A stretch of 64,000 nt of DNA from Cumulibacter soli (GCF_004382795.1 NZ_SMSG01000004.1:1-64000), one strand, 5' to 3'. Shown: positions 35,370 to 44,869, counted from the stretch's first letter. Numbers and translations: made by a program. Notes: generated by a model not told the origin, from the letters alone.

Positions 35370-36368
35370 ATGAGGATCGTTCGTCATCTCACGGCGGCCG
35401 CCGTGGCACTCGCGCTACCGCTGGCCATCGCCGGATGCGGCTCTTCGGAGGACGACGCGGCATCCGGGGACATCGTCGGCGCCGTCGACCGCGGACCCAC
35501 AACCGACGTGCGGGCTTCGGACGGCGGCTTGAAAGTCGTTGCTCTCGGCTGGTCCGACGGCGAAATCGCGCTGGACCTCGGCATTGAGCCGATCGCGATC
35601 TACGACTGGCAGGGCCACGGCGAGGACAACAACGGCGTGGGCCCCTGGGCCGCCGACAAGTTCACCGGCGATGCGCCCGAAGTCATCGAGAACACCGGGA
35701 CCACCTACAACTACGAGCAGATCGAGTTGTTGGAGCCCGACGTCATCCTGAACGTGCGCGCGTCGGCAGACCCCGAAGTGTTCGATCGCCTGACCGAGAT
35801 CGCGCCGGTCGCGGCAGCCCCCGAAGGCACTGCGGACTTCGCCGTCGACTGGGCAACACAGACCGAGATCATCGGCAAGGCGATCGGCAAGGAGTCCGAA
35901 GCAACCGCTTCGATCGAGGAGACGAATGCCTCGATCGAAGCCGTGGCGGAGGCGAATCCCGACTTCGCGGACAAGACCTTCGCGTACGGCGCGAAATTCG
36001 GCGACGCATACGGCGCGTACCTGGCCGGCGACGCTCGGTTCGACGTCTTTGCCTCCATGGGCTTCGTGCCCAACCCGGAGGTCGAGGCGTTGGAATCCCA
36101 AGGATTCTTCGCGTCGGTGCCGATCGAGCAAGCTCCTGCGCTCGACGCTGATGTCGCGATCCTGACGACTATCGGCGTACCGTTCGACGAGCTGGAGAAC
36201 GATCCGGTGATCTCTTCGCTCGACGTGGTGAGTTCGGGGCGGGCGATTCTGCTGGAGGAGACCTCCGAAATCAACACCGCGCTCGCTGCTGGCACGCCCG
36301 AGTCGATCACGCTAGCGGTCGAAGGAGCGGAACCCCTACTAGTCGAAGCCGTCGCACAACTGGACTGA
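35370..36368 (+). CDS. Iron-siderophore ABC transporter substrate-binding lipoprotein
   Basis: A 332-aa lipoprotein. I prefer the ATG at 35370 (MRIVRHLTAAAVALALPL..), with AGGAAGCAGGA upstream, over one 27 bases earlier. The lipobox is AIAGC with C23. The mature part has the class III binding-protein pattern: VVALGWSDGEIALDLGIEPIAI near the N terminus and YEQIELLEPDVILNVRASADPEVFDRLTEIAPVAA in the first lobe, like FepB/FhuD-type proteins. Fourth gene of the iron-box operon. Confidence 0.92.
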   Translation: MRIVRHLTAAAVALALPLAIAGCGSSEDDAASGDIVGAVDRGPTTDVRASDGGLKVVALGWSDGEIALDLGIEPIAIYDWQGHGEDNNGVGPWAADKFTGDAPEVIENTGTTYNYEQIELLEPDVILNVRASADPEVFDRLTEIAPVAAAPEGTADFAVDWATQTEIIGKAIGKESEATASIEETNASIEAVAEANPDFADKTFAYGAKFGDAYGAYLAGDARFDVFASMGFVPNPEVEALESQGFFASVPIEQAPALDADVAILTTIGVPFDELENDPVISSLDVVSSGRAILLEETSEINTALAAGTPESITLAVEGAEPLLVEAVAQLD

Positions 36369-36447
36369 CGCCGTGTGCTCTGCGGTGGCGCGGGACTGGA
36401 CGATCCGACAGGTCTCCGGTTCTGAACCGCTTCAGAGCTGTGTGGAG

Positions 36448-37119
36448 CTACAGTCGCCAGTCGACCGGCTGCCCACCCTGCTGTTGTAAGAGTTCGTTGA
36501 CCCGGCTGAACGGGCGGGATCCGAAAAATCCGCGATCGGCGCTCATCGGCGAAGGGTGCGCGGAGGCCACGATCGGCGTGTTGGCCAACCGTGGCGTGAG
36601 CGATTGGGCGTCCCGCCCCCACAGCAGCGCGACCAGCGGGCCACCGCGGGCAACTAGGCCATCGATCGCGGCATCCGTCACGGCCTCCCAACCCTTCCCA
36701 CGATGCGCGGCGGGTTTGCCCGGCTGCACGCTCAGGCACCTGTTCAGCAGCAACACACCGTTGCGCTCCCACGCCGACAGATCACCGTGCTGCGGTGGGT
36801 CGATCCCCAAATCAGCGGCGTACTCCCGGTAAATGTTCTGCAACGATCGAGGGATAGGTCGTACGTCGGGCGCCACCGAGAAGCACAATCCGACCGCATG
36901 CCCTGGGGTGGGGTACGGATCCTGGCCCACGATCAGCACGCGGATATTCGACAGCGGCTGCGAGAACGCCCGCAGAATGTTCTCCCCTGACGGCAGGTAC
37001 GAGCGGCCGGCGGCCACCTCCGCCCGCAGGAATTCACCCATCGCCGCGATATTCGCCTCGACCGGCGTGAGCACCGGTAGCCACTCGGGGTGGACGAGTT
37101 CCGCGATCGGCTGGGCCAT
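36448..37119 (-). CDS. ung: Uracil-DNA glycosylase, family 1
   Basis: A 223-aa UDG. The water-activating loop is [22 protein letters not shown] (catalytic Asp in GQDPYP), the uracil-recognition stretch is [13 protein letters not shown], and the DNA-intercalation loop is [22 protein letters not shown]. Length and motifs are those of complete family-1 enzymes. It removes uracil from DNA to start base-excision repair. Convergent with the siderophore operon. Confidence 0.96.
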   Translation of the reverse strand: MAQPIAELVHPEWLPVLTPVEANIAAMGEFLRAEVAAGRSYLPSGENILRAFSQPLSNIRVLIVGQDPYPTPGHAVGLCFSVAPDVRPIPRSLQNIYREYAADLGIDPPQHGDLSAWERNGVLLLNRCLSVQPGKPAAHRGKGWEAVTDAAIDGLVARGGPLVALLWGRDAQSLTPRLANTPIVASAHPSPMSADRGFFGSRPFSRVNELLQQQGGQPVDWRL

Positions 37120-37256
37120 CTGTTCTCCTCTGCACTGGTGCGCTCGACTGCTGCGATCGTCTCAACCGGTCGTGACCAGCCCTGGACGTCTTAACTCCAT
37201 CTTCGACCACGACGCCAGTGCATTCCTAGCCTCATCGACGTGACTAGACTCGACCT

Positions 37257-37775
37257 ATGGGTACGAGCGACAAAGCAGCACGTTTGGCGAGTGCTCCGGT
37301 CGATGCGGACCTGTTCCGCTCGGTGCTGGGGAACTTCGCCAGCGGCGTCACCATCGTGACTGCCATGGACGACGGTGAGCCGGTCGGGCTGACGGCCCAG
37401 TCGTTCACGTCGCTCTCGCTCGATCCCCCATTGGTCATGTTCTGCCCGAAGCTGACCTCGACGTCATGGCCGCGGATCGAGCACGCGGGGCACTTTGCGG
37501 CAAATATCCTCGCCGAGGGGCAAGAGTCGCTCGGTATGTCGTTTGCGAAATCCGGTGGCGATAAGTTCGCTGATGTCGGTTGGTCAGCCGGACTGTCCGG
37601 CGCCCCGTTACTGGACGGCGTCCTGGCCTACATCGATTGCCAGATCGAGGCGGTGCATCCCGGCGGCGATCACCAGATCGTGATCGGCCGGGTACTACAC
37701 CTAGCCGCCGACGCCGGCCGTAAACCGTTGGTCTACTTCCGTAGCGCCTTCGAATCCCTACGCCCGCGCGCATAG
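37257..37775 (+). CDS. Flavin reductase family protein (HpaC-like)
   Basis: A 172-aa flavin reductase-like (split beta-barrel) protein. VLGNFASGVTIVTAMDDGEPVGLTAQSFTSLSLDPPLVMFCPKLTSTSWPRI is the family core with the flavin-binding SFTSLSLDPP segment; GDHQIVIGRVLHL lies near the end. It should reduce FMN/FAD with NAD(P)H for a partner monooxygenase not adjacent here; the LLM proteins in this window are possible partners only by inference. Confidence 0.88.
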   Translation: MGTSDKAARLASAPVDADLFRSVLGNFASGVTIVTAMDDGEPVGLTAQSFTSLSLDPPLVMFCPKLTSTSWPRIEHAGHFAANILAEGQESLGMSFAKSGGDKFADVGWSAGLSGAPLLDGVLAYIDCQIEAVHPGGDHQIVIGRVLHLAADAGRKPLVYFRSAFESLRPRA

Positions 37776-37793
37776 AGATACCGAGCGGTCGGC

Positions 37794-38237
37794 TTACGGT
37801 TTCGGGCTGGCCGATACCGGACCGAACTCATCACGAATCGGCGTACCAATCTGCACGGTCCGCCCCACCGTGCATAACTTCTCCCGCGAGCGCGCGACAA
37901 TCTTCGGCAGCATGTCGCGCGCTGCGTCGCCCTCGGGACCGTCCGGGAACTGGACGTCGAAGGTGACCGCCAGATTCACCAGGTGACTGCCCTGATCGTC
38001 AGTTACCTTGTCGCCGCTAACCCCGACGCGGAATGAGACTGGCTCGGCGCGCCGGGAGGTCAGGATGTCGGTATCGACTCCGGTGCACGCTCCAATCGCG
38101 GCCAGCAGTAACTCCCCCGGAGTGAAGTCGGGGTCCTCGCCCGAACCGGTCGTGATCTGACCGCCGCGAACGTTGGTGACCGTGAACTTCGTCGGAGCGA
38201 CCCGGGTCATCGAGACCGCGCGACGGGTATCGCTCAC
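37794..38237 (-). CDS. OsmC family protein
   Basis: A 147-aa OsmC/Ohr-fold protein. The two redox cysteines lie in AAIGACTGVDTDILT (about residue 53) and SREKLCTVGRTVQ (about 125), the spacing expected for peroxide-reducing OsmC-like enzymes. The GTG start overlaps the stop of the thioredoxin gene (GTGA), so the pair is cotranscribed; a thioredoxin could recycle it (inference). Confidence 0.88.
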   Translation of the reverse strand: MSDTRRAVSMTRVAPTKFTVTNVRGGQITTGSGEDPDFTPGELLLAAIGACTGVDTDILTSRRAEPVSFRVGVSGDKVTDDQGSHLVNLAVTFDVQFPDGPEGDAARDMLPKIVARSREKLCTVGRTVQIGTPIRDEFGPVSASPKP

Positions 38238-38605
38238 TGCGCGGTTCCCTGCTGCTTAGCCATCTCCGCCCGAACTTCATCCATGTCCAGACCCTTCACC
38301 GCGTCGACCAGCCCGGCGAAATCCTTCTCGCCCAACGCTCCGGCCTGGCGAAACACCATGACACCCTCACGGAAAGCCATGAGCGTCGGGATCGACTGAA
38401 TCTGCGCCGCCGCGGCGAGCGCCTGCTGTGCCTCAGTGTCGACCTTGCCGAAAACAACGTCTTCGTGCTGTTCGGAGACCTTCTCGTAGACCGGCGCGAA
38501 CGAGCGACACGGACCACACCATGAGGCCCAGAAGTCAACGAAGACGATGTCGTTGTCGGTGACGGCCTTCTCGAAGCCTTCGGTGGTCAGTTCAGTGGTG
38601 CTCAT
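38234..38605 (-). CDS. Thioredoxin
   Basis: A 123-aa thioredoxin with active site FWASWCGPC (C30, C33) and cis-Pro region IQSIPTLMAFREG. The C terminus extends about 15 residues past the core (DEVRAEMAKQQGTAQ). It is followed immediately by the OsmC-family gene. Cytosolic, general disulfide reductase or dedicated partner of the OsmC protein. Confidence 0.93.
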   Translation of the reverse strand: MSTTELTTEGFEKAVTDNDIVFVDFWASWCGPCRSFAPVYEKVSEQHEDVVFGKVDTEAQQALAAAAQIQSIPTLMAFREGVMVFRQAGALGEKDFAGLVDAVKGLDMDEVRAEMAKQQGTAQ

Positions 38606-38723
38606 ACGTCCTCCATCTGGACTTGGGGTTCACCGGGCCAACGTCGAACGCCAGACAGGTATTCCGACCCAGGCTAGTCACCTACGCGACTCGGCCGCCG
38701 CGATGAATCTTGTGGCACTTCTG

Positions 38724-38737
38724 ACGATTCATTCAGT
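38724..38737 (-). promoter_or_regulatory. Weak match to the lipid-regulon motif ahead of the P450 gene
   Basis: Read on the minus strand this is ACTGAATGAATCGT. It keeps ACTGAA and the two-base centre of the motif seen upstream of the acyl-CoA genes but deviates at CG. It lies 64 bp upstream of the P450 start. Confidence 0.3.
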
Positions 38738-38800
38738 TTTGAGTTACTCATCAGTTACCCTCGTGGGGTCACCTGCCCGCACCGCATCGGAGGCATCCGC

Positions 38801-41800
38801 ATGACTACCGTCGCCACACAACTGTCAAAGATTCCAGGGCCGTACCAATGGCCATTGGTGGGCAATCTGCCCGACATGCTGCGTGACGAGCGACAGGTCA
38901 AGGTTCTGCAAGATTTGGCCGCCAAGTACGGCGGCATATTTCGCGTCGGCGTCGGCGGCAAAGACTTGGTCGTCGTCACCGCGCACGAGTACGTAGAGCA
39001 AATCTGCAGCGACCCACAGTGGCGCAAGGTCGTGCACTCCGCGTTGCAACCGGTGCGCGCGTTCGGCGGCGACGGACTGTTCACGGCGTACAACTCCGAG
39101 CCCAACTGGGCGAAGGCCCACCGCCTTCTCATGCCCGCATTCGGGCCCATGGCGATCCGCGACTACTTCCCGCAGATGCTTGATATCGCGGACCAGATGT
39201 TCACCCGCTGGGAGCGGTTCGGCGACGATCACGTCATCGATGTCGCCGACGACATGACTCGTTTGACGCTCGACACCATCGCGTTATGCGCCTTCGATTA
39301 CCGATTCAACTCCTTCTACAGCGAAGACATGCACCCCTTTGTCGGCGCCATGGTGCGCTCGCTGACCGAGGCCGGCAACCGCAGTCGCCGGATCCCGCAG
39401 GCGCAGCCGCTGATGGTCAAGCAGAACCGTCAATGGGACGCCGATGTCGCGTATATGAAGAAAGTGACTCGAGAGATCGTGGAGTCTCGGCGGGCTCTGC
39501 CGCCCGGCGAGGCGCCCGACGACCTACTGCAGCGGATGCTCACCGCCGTAGACCCGCTCACCGGCGAACGGCTCTCGGACGAGAATGTCGAGTACCAACT
39601 CACTACTTTCTTGATTGCCGGGCACGAGACCACCTCAGGCCTGTTGTCATTCGCGACGTACCAATTGCTGGCGAACCCCACCGTGCTGCACCGGGCACGC
39701 CAGATCACCGACGAGGTGCTCGGCGATCGGATGCCACGATTCGAGGATCTCGCCGACCTGGGCTACCTCAATCAGATCTTGCGAGAAACGCTGCGCCTGC
39801 ACCCCACCGCTCCCGCATTCGCGCTCAAACCAGCCGAGGACGTCGTGTTGTCCACGCGTTTCCACATCCCGGCCGGTCAGGCCGTCATGGTGATGCTCCC
39901 CGGGCTGCACCGCGATCAGACCGTGTGGGCGCAACCTGAGCGGTTTGATCCCGACCGGTTCGCGCCCGGCGCGCTGGAGACGATTCCCGATTACGCCTGG
40001 ATGCCATTTGGGCACGGGGAACGAGCCTGTATCGGCCGCCCGTTCGCCCTGCAGGAAGCCACCCTGGTGCTGGCGATGATGCTGCAGCGTTTCGATTTCG
40101 ATTTCGATGGCCCCTACGAGTTCGATTTCAAAGAAACGCTCACGATCAAGCCCGCCGATCTGCGGATCACCGCCCGCAAACGCCGCACGATCGATCGTGC
40201 GGCACCAGCCTCGCGGGCCGAATCGACGGCGAGCCAGCCCGTCACTGAAGGCACCGGCACACCGCTGCTGGTGCTGTACGGGTCGAACACTGGCAGCGCC
40301 GAAGGGTTCGCGCGTACCGTCGCTGGCGACGCCGCCGACCGCGGGTGGCGGGTCAGTCTCGCTCCGCTTGACGAGTACGTCGATCGACTGCCCACCGACG
40401 GTGGCGTACTCATCGTGAGCGCCTCGTACAACGGAACTCCCCCAGATAACGCGGGCGAGTTCGTCTCCTGGCTGTCGTCGATCGAGGCGGGGTCGCTGAG
40501 CGGCGTGCGATATGCGGTCATGGGCGTAGGTAGCAAAGACTGGCCGGCGACATATCAGCAGATCCCCACCCTCATTGACAATCAGCTCGCGGCGGCGGGG
40601 GCCGAACGACTACGCGAGCGCGGCGAGGCCGACGCGCAGGCTGACTTCTTCGGGGATTGGGAGCGCTGGTATCGCGACTTCTGGCCGATGATGGCCGACG
40701 CATTCGAAGTGCAGAATGCCGACGTGGCCGATGCCCCGACCTACTCGGTGCTTCCGGTCAACCTCGCCGCCGATCACCCGCTCGCGACCAAGCTCGCGAT
40801 GCGATCGGCGACCGTCATCGTCAACAGTGAGCTGGCCAATCTCTCCTCGCCGCACGGCCGCTCCAAACGCCACCTCGAACTACGTCTGCCTGAGGGCATG
40901 ACCTATCGCACGGGCGACTACCTCTCCATTCTGCCTACCAACCACCCACACCTGGTTGCGCGTGCGGCGAAGGCAGTCGGGATCGATCCGAACGCGATGG
41001 TGCAACTCTCCTCGCAACGAGGCAGCGACAACGCCGCTTTCCCGCTGGATACGCCAATCGCAGTACGCGACCTGCTCGGTCAGTACGTCGATCTCACCCT
41101 GCCGGCTACCCGCGGCGCGTTGAAAAAGTTGGCGAGCGCGTGCCCGTGTCCGCCCGAGCGGGTACAGATCGAAGAACTCGTCGAGGACAACGAGCGCTAC
41201 ACCACTGAGATATTAGGAAAGCGGGTAGGCGTCGTCGACCTGCTGGAGATGTTCGCCTCCTGCACTATTGATCTGTCGGCCCTACTGGATCTGCTGCGGC
41301 CGATGCGGGCGCGCCAGTACTCAATTTCCTCCAGTTCCACCGAACAACCGGACGTCGCCGCACTCACAGCTGCGGTACTGCAGGCACCTGCGCGATCCGG
41401 GTTGGGCACCTATTACGGCACCGGATCAACCTTCCTACAGTCGTTGCGCGCCGGCCAGGAGGTCGCGGTGTCGGTGACCCACCCGAACGAGCACTTCCGG
41501 TTGCCAGAAGATACGAGTCGACCACTACTACTGATCGGCGCCGGTAGCGGTATGGCCCCGCTGCGCGGCTTCATTAGAGAGCGCGCCATCCTCGCCCAGC
41601 GCGGTGCCCGGGTCGGCGAGATTGCCTTGTTCTTCGGATGCGACGGCCCGGACGTCGATGATCTGTACGCCGCCGAGTACGCCGATCTTGCCGACGACGC
41701 CCGGCTCAGCACGTACAAGGCTTACACCTTCGCACCGGACGGCGAGGTCACGTTCGTACAGCATCGACTCTGGGCCGAACGCGATCTGGTCGCCCGCCTG

Positions 41801-41977
41801 TTAGCGGACGGCGCAAAGATCATGGTCTGCGGCGACGGGGAGCACATGGCGCCAGCCGTACACGAGACGCTCGCACGCATCCATTCCGCCGCTGCCGGGC
41901 GCTCGCTAGAGTCGTCACTTCAGTGGCTGGATGAGCAGCGAGCGAACGGAGGGTACGCGACCGATGTCTTCTCGTGA
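38801..41977 (+). CDS. Self-sufficient cytochrome P450-NADPH reductase fusion, CYP102 family
   Basis: A 1058-aa BM3-like enzyme. The P450 domain (1 to about 460) has AGHETTSG (I helix), the ExxR in LRETLRL and the heme loop FGHGERACIG (ligand C410). It is followed by a flavodoxin-like FMN domain (about 485-630, LYGSNTGSAEGFA) and an FAD/NADPH domain (about 660-1058; RQYSISSS for FAD, GAGSGMAPLRGF for NADPH, C-terminal YATDVFS). The phenylalanine of GDGLF equals BM3 F87. The BM3 R47/Y51 substrate anchors align with K and V here, so substrate range may differ. Expected role: NADPH-dependent hydroxylation of fatty acids or similar. CGGAGG precedes the ATG. Confidence 0.95.
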   Translation: MTTVATQLSKIPGPYQWPLVGNLPDMLRDERQVKVLQDLAAKYGGIFRVGVGGKDLVVVTAHEYVEQICSDPQWRKVVHSALQPVRAFGGDGLFTAYNSEPNWAKAHRLLMPAFGPMAIRDYFPQMLDIADQMFTRWERFGDDHVIDVADDMTRLTLDTIALCAFDYRFNSFYSEDMHPFVGAMVRSLTEAGNRSRRIPQAQPLMVKQNRQWDADVAYMKKVTREIVESRRALPPGEAPDDLLQRMLTAVDPLTGERLSDENVEYQLTTFLIAGHETTSGLLSFATYQLLANPTVLHRARQITDEVLGDRMPRFEDLADLGYLNQILRETLRLHPTAPAFALKPAEDVVLSTRFHIPAGQAVMVMLPGLHRDQTVWAQPERFDPDRFAPGALETIPDYAWMPFGHGERACIGRPFALQEATLVLAMMLQRFDFDFDGPYEFDFKETLTIKPADLRITARKRRTIDRAAPASRAESTASQPVTEGTGTPLLVLYGSNTGSAEGFARTVAGDAADRGWRVSLAPLDEYVDRLPTDGGVLIVSASYNGTPPDNAGEFVSWLSSIEAGSLSGVRYAVMGVGSKDWPATYQQIPTLIDNQLAAAGAERLRERGEADAQADFFGDWERWYRDFWPMMADAFEVQNADVADAPTYSVLPVNLAADHPLATKLAMRSATVIVNSELANLSSPHGRSKRHLELRLPEGMTYRTGDYLSILPTNHPHLVARAAKAVGIDPNAMVQLSSQRGSDNAAFPLDTPIAVRDLLGQYVDLTLPATRGALKKLASACPCPPERVQIEELVEDNERYTTEILGKRVGVVDLLEMFASCTIDLSALLDLLRPMRARQYSISSSSTEQPDVAALTAAVLQAPARSGLGTYYGTGSTFLQSLRAGQEVAVSVTHPNEHFRLPEDTSRPLLLIGAGSGMAPLRGFIRERAILAQRGARVGEIALFFGCDGPDVDDLYAAEYADLADDARLSTYKAYTFAPDGEVTFVQHRLWAERDLVARLLADGAKIMVCGDGEHMAPAVHETLARIHSAAAGRSLESSLQWLDEQRANGGYATDVFS

Positions 41978-42602
41978 CGAATCGGCGTACGCCGCCCCCG
42001 CTGGTCACCGCGGCGACCGTCGCCGTGCCCGCACACGACAGAAGTTGATCGCGGCGGCGCGCGAGTTACTCTCCGAGCCGGGATACGGCGAGCGGTCCAT
42101 CTGGCAGATCACCGAGGCCGCGGACGTCGGACTCGGGTCGTTCTATAACCATTTCGAGTCGAAGGATGCGCTGTTCACCGCGGCTGTTAACGAGGTTCTC
42201 GATGAGCACGGCGCGCTTCTCGATGCCACCTCTAGCGACGATGCAGACCCGGCACGCAGCGTGGCGATCGCGATCCGTTCGACCGCTCAGTTGGTGCTGA
42301 CCCACCCGGAGATGGCGCAGATCCTCGCCACGCAGGGTATGGCCGTGTTGGACGTCGATTCTGGGTTGATGCCTCGGCTGGCGAAGGTGCTGCGTTCGGG
42401 CATCCGCTCAGGCCGCTTCGTAGCCAGCGATCCCCAAGTACTACTCACCGCCATCGTCGGGGCGTTGGTGGCTGCTTTGCATCTATGGCTCAAGGACCCC
42501 AAACTCGTTGACGACGAATGGTGCGCCGCACTGACCGAACGGTTACTTACTCTGTGTGGCATAGATGAAGCCGAAGCAGTCACCCTCGCCCGCACCTTGT
42601 AG
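41964..42602 (+). CDS. TetR-family transcriptional regulator, coupled to the P450
   Basis: A 212-aa TetR protein. I placed the start at the ATG at 41964, 14 bases inside the P450 3' end, with CGGAGGG upstream. The helix-turn-helix region is TRQKLIAAARELLSEPGYGERSIWQITEAADVGLGSFYNHFESKDALFTAA. The cotranscription with a CYP102 gene parallels the pairing of BM3 with its TetR repressor Bm3R1, although there the repressor gene is upstream. It may repress its own operon until a fatty-acid-like ligand binds (inference). Confidence 0.92.
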   Translation: MSSRDESAYAAPAGHRGDRRRARTRQKLIAAARELLSEPGYGERSIWQITEAADVGLGSFYNHFESKDALFTAAVNEVLDEHGALLDATSSDDADPARSVAIAIRSTAQLVLTHPEMAQILATQGMAVLDVDSGLMPRLAKVLRSGIRSGRFVASDPQVLLTAIVGALVAALHLWLKDPKLVDDEWCAALTERLLTLCGIDEAEAVTLARTL

Positions 42603-42686
42603 GCCGCGCGGTGGCTGCACCGCCAGATGAGACGCGCTCACGACCATCGACAGCCCCAAGCCCTGCGACGCAGACCGCAGTAATGG

Positions 42687-43298
42687 CTATGCGGGGCGGT
42701 AGCCAACGAGCCGTCGGGCGAACTCGGAGTAGTCCACCGCGATTTCCTGCGGCGACTTCGGTCCGTCGTCGTGGTACCACGTCGCGATCGCAGTACCCAT
42801 GCCTGCGAGAGCCAAGGCCGCTTCGCGCGGATCGGGCACCGAGAACAGCCCCTCGTCCACGCCTTTGCTCACCGCATCGACGAAGTACTGCTGGATCCGG
42901 CGCCGAATCTTCATGATCGGTCGTCGGGCGTCCTCGTCAATGTGCCGGAGGCTGTTGTTGATCCGGGTGAACGGGACGTGCCCCGCGGTATGAATCACCA
43001 TGGCCTCGACAAGGTTGGTGAATTCGCCCAGGGCATCGCCGTCAGCGTCCGCCACCGCGCCCAGAACTCGCTCTTCCAAGTTCACGTGCGCCCGCAGGAA
43101 CAGGTCAACCAGCAGCCCCTGCTTGTTCTTGTGGTGGTAATACAGCAGCGGCACGGTAACGCCGGCGCGCGCTGCGATCGTGCGCACCGTAGCGCCGTGA
43201 TAACTCTCTTCGGAGAACACCTGTAGCGCGGCATCAAGGATCGGGCTGAGCTGAATTTCCTCGAGCTCGCGCCACGACTTCGACGAGTCGTCAACCAT
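42687..43298 (-). CDS. TetR-family regulator, candidate master of the lipid regulon
   Basis: A 203-aa TetR protein. The ATG at 43298 has GGGAGGACGACAC upstream; the open frame extends 23 codons further without a ribosome-binding site. Its helix-turn-helix is LDAALQVFSEESYHGATVRTIAARAGVTVPLLYYHHKNKQGLLVDLF. The ligand domain resembles that of regulators of acyl-CoA catabolism (KstR2/FadR-like architecture, inference). It is divergent from a phosphotransferase operon, and the shared promoter holds the motif found upstream of most acyl-CoA genes in this window, so it is the best candidate for binding it. Confidence 0.9.
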   Translation of the reverse strand: MVDDSSKSWRELEEIQLSPILDAALQVFSEESYHGATVRTIAARAGVTVPLLYYHHKNKQGLLVDLFLRAHVNLEERVLGAVADADGDALGEFTNLVEAMVIHTAGHVPFTRINNSLRHIDEDARRPIMKIRRRIQQYFVDAVSKGVDEGLFSVPDPREAALALAGMGTAIATWYHDDGPKSPQEIAVDYSEFARRLVGYRPA

Positions 43299-43385
43299 GT
43301 GTCGTCCTCCCTGTGCACCGATCCTCGGGCACCGGCTCCGGTGGTCGCGTTCAATGCCATGCATCACATTGTCGCCAATTGATCT

Positions 43386-43399
43386 ATCGCTCGTTCAGT
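43386..43399. promoter_or_regulatory. Lipid-regulon motif in the TetR/phosphotransferase promoter
   Basis: The minus strand reads ACTGAACGAGCGAT. It lies 88 bp from the TetR start codon and 60 bp from the phosphotransferase start codon, so it could control both directions. Confidence 0.5.
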
Positions 43400-43458
43400 A
43401 TTACGTTCTACGTCAGTTCATGACCGATAAACAAGTATCCCTAGGAGGGGCGTTTTCG

Positions 43459-44481
43459 ATGGGCGCAGGCGGTGAACACGATCTCGATGAACCGGCTCAG
43501 GTCGCAGCAGCACTGACCACCCGGTTGGGCTCGGTCGGCCTCGCGGACAGCGGGCCGCTCGACCTTCGCCGTCTCTCCGGCGGGGCCAGTCGGCAAACTT
43601 GGTCATTTCGGGCACCACTGAACGGTACGGTGCGCCCGCTCATTCTGCGGCGCGACCCGCTGGGCGAACCGCGTCCGACGCAGATGGCGCTGGAAGCCAA
43701 AGCGATCACGCTGGCCGGTCAGTACGACGTACCGGTGCCACAGATCCTCGATTCCTCATCAGATTCAGCCGTACTCGGCTCGCCATACCTGATGATGTCG
43801 CACGTCGGCGGCGAGACCATCGCGCGACGCATCCTGCGCGATGACCAGTACGCGACGGCCCGCGAAAGACTCGGCGGCCAGCTCGGGCATGCTCTGGGCC
43901 GGATCCACAGCATCACCGACGCCGCGGTGATCAGCGACTTTCCTCGCTGGGACCCGCTGGATCGGCACCGCGCGCGCTATGAACAGTTCGGCTTCAAGCG
44001 CCCCGTCATCGAACTTGCATTGCGCTGGTTGGCCGAACGCCGTCCCACCGCCGACGGACGGATCACCCTGGTGCATGGCGATTTCCGGCTCGGCAACGTC
44101 ATCGTCGACGACAACGGCCTGGCCGCCGTCCTCGACTGGGAGAACGTGCATGTCGGAGACCCGATGGAGGATCTGGGATACCTGTGTATCCGGGCGTGGC
44201 GATTCGCTGGGCCCAAACCAGTCGCGGGCGTCGGAACCTTCAGCGAACTCTTCGACGCCTACGAAGCTGCGTCCGGCGTACGGCCCGACGCACAGGTCGT
44301 GCGCTGGTGGCAGGTCGTCGGGACGCTGTCCTGGGCACTCGGGTGCATGTTCCAGGTCGACCGTCACCTCAGCGGCGCCACCCGGTCCGTTGAGTTGGCC
44401 GCGATCGGCCGCCGGATTGCCGAGCAAGAACACGACCTATTGCGGTTGATCAAGAATGATCTGTCCAGGAGTGTCCGATGA
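43459..44481 (+). CDS. Phosphotransferase family protein (ACAD10/11 N-terminal-like APH fold)
   Basis: A 340-aa APH-fold kinase-like protein. The start is the ATG at 43459, preceded by AGGAGGGG; longer in-frame extensions lack one. Motifs: LSGGASRQTWSF (nucleotide loop), LVHGDFRLGNVIVDDNGLAAVLDWENVHVGDPMEDLGYL (catalytic HGD and metal-binding Asp). The type is common beside acyl-CoA dehydrogenases and resembles the kinase part of human ACAD10/11, which phosphorylates 4-hydroxyacyl-CoAs. First gene of an operon with DUF6285 and a solute-binding protein. Confidence 0.87.
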   Translation: MGAGGEHDLDEPAQVAAALTTRLGSVGLADSGPLDLRRLSGGASRQTWSFRAPLNGTVRPLILRRDPLGEPRPTQMALEAKAITLAGQYDVPVPQILDSSSDSAVLGSPYLMMSHVGGETIARRILRDDQYATARERLGGQLGHALGRIHSITDAAVISDFPRWDPLDRHRARYEQFGFKRPVIELALRWLAERRPTADGRITLVHGDFRLGNVIVDDNGLAAVLDWENVHVGDPMEDLGYLCIRAWRFAGPKPVAGVGTFSELFDAYEAASGVRPDAQVVRWWQVVGTLSWALGCMFQVDRHLSGATRSVELAAIGRRIAEQEHDLLRLIKNDLSRSVR

Positions 44482-44852
44482 AGTTGTACGTCACGCCCAC
44501 CGCGACCGAACTGTTGGCCGCGGTCCGCGAGTTCCTGCAGAACGATGTCATGCCCGCTACAGACGGACACCTCTCCTTCCACGCACGGGTAGCAGCGAAC
44601 GTGCTGCAGACCGTCGAGCGCGAGCTCTCCAGCGCGAAGGACGACGAGTGGGCCACGGAGCGGATCAGCACGCTCGGCGTCAATTCCGAAGCCGAACTCG
44701 CCGAAAAGGTCCGCGCGGCCGCCTCCCTCGACGAACTGAACGGCGTCCTGGGTGTACTCGACGAGCTCACCTCCGCGCGGCTTGAGGCATCGAATCCTAA
44801 GTATCTGGCGGAGGTCACCGACGACGATCCGACCCAGAGCACCACCACCTAG
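44478..44852 (+). CDS. DUF6285 protein
   Basis: A 124-aa, largely helical, acidic protein starting in the ATGA overlap with the phosphotransferase gene. The block PTATELLAAVREFLQNDVMPATDGHLSFHARVAANVLQTVERE matches the DUF6285 family, which typically follows this class of phosphotransferase. Function unknown; the tight coupling suggests a subunit or partner of the kinase. It has no TM segment or signal peptide. Confidence 0.8.
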   Translation: MKLYVTPTATELLAAVREFLQNDVMPATDGHLSFHARVAANVLQTVERELSSAKDDEWATERISTLGVNSEAELAEKVRAAASLDELNGVLGVLDELTSARLEASNPKYLAEVTDDDPTQSTTT

Positions 44853-44869
44853 TAGGAAGCACGACTCCA

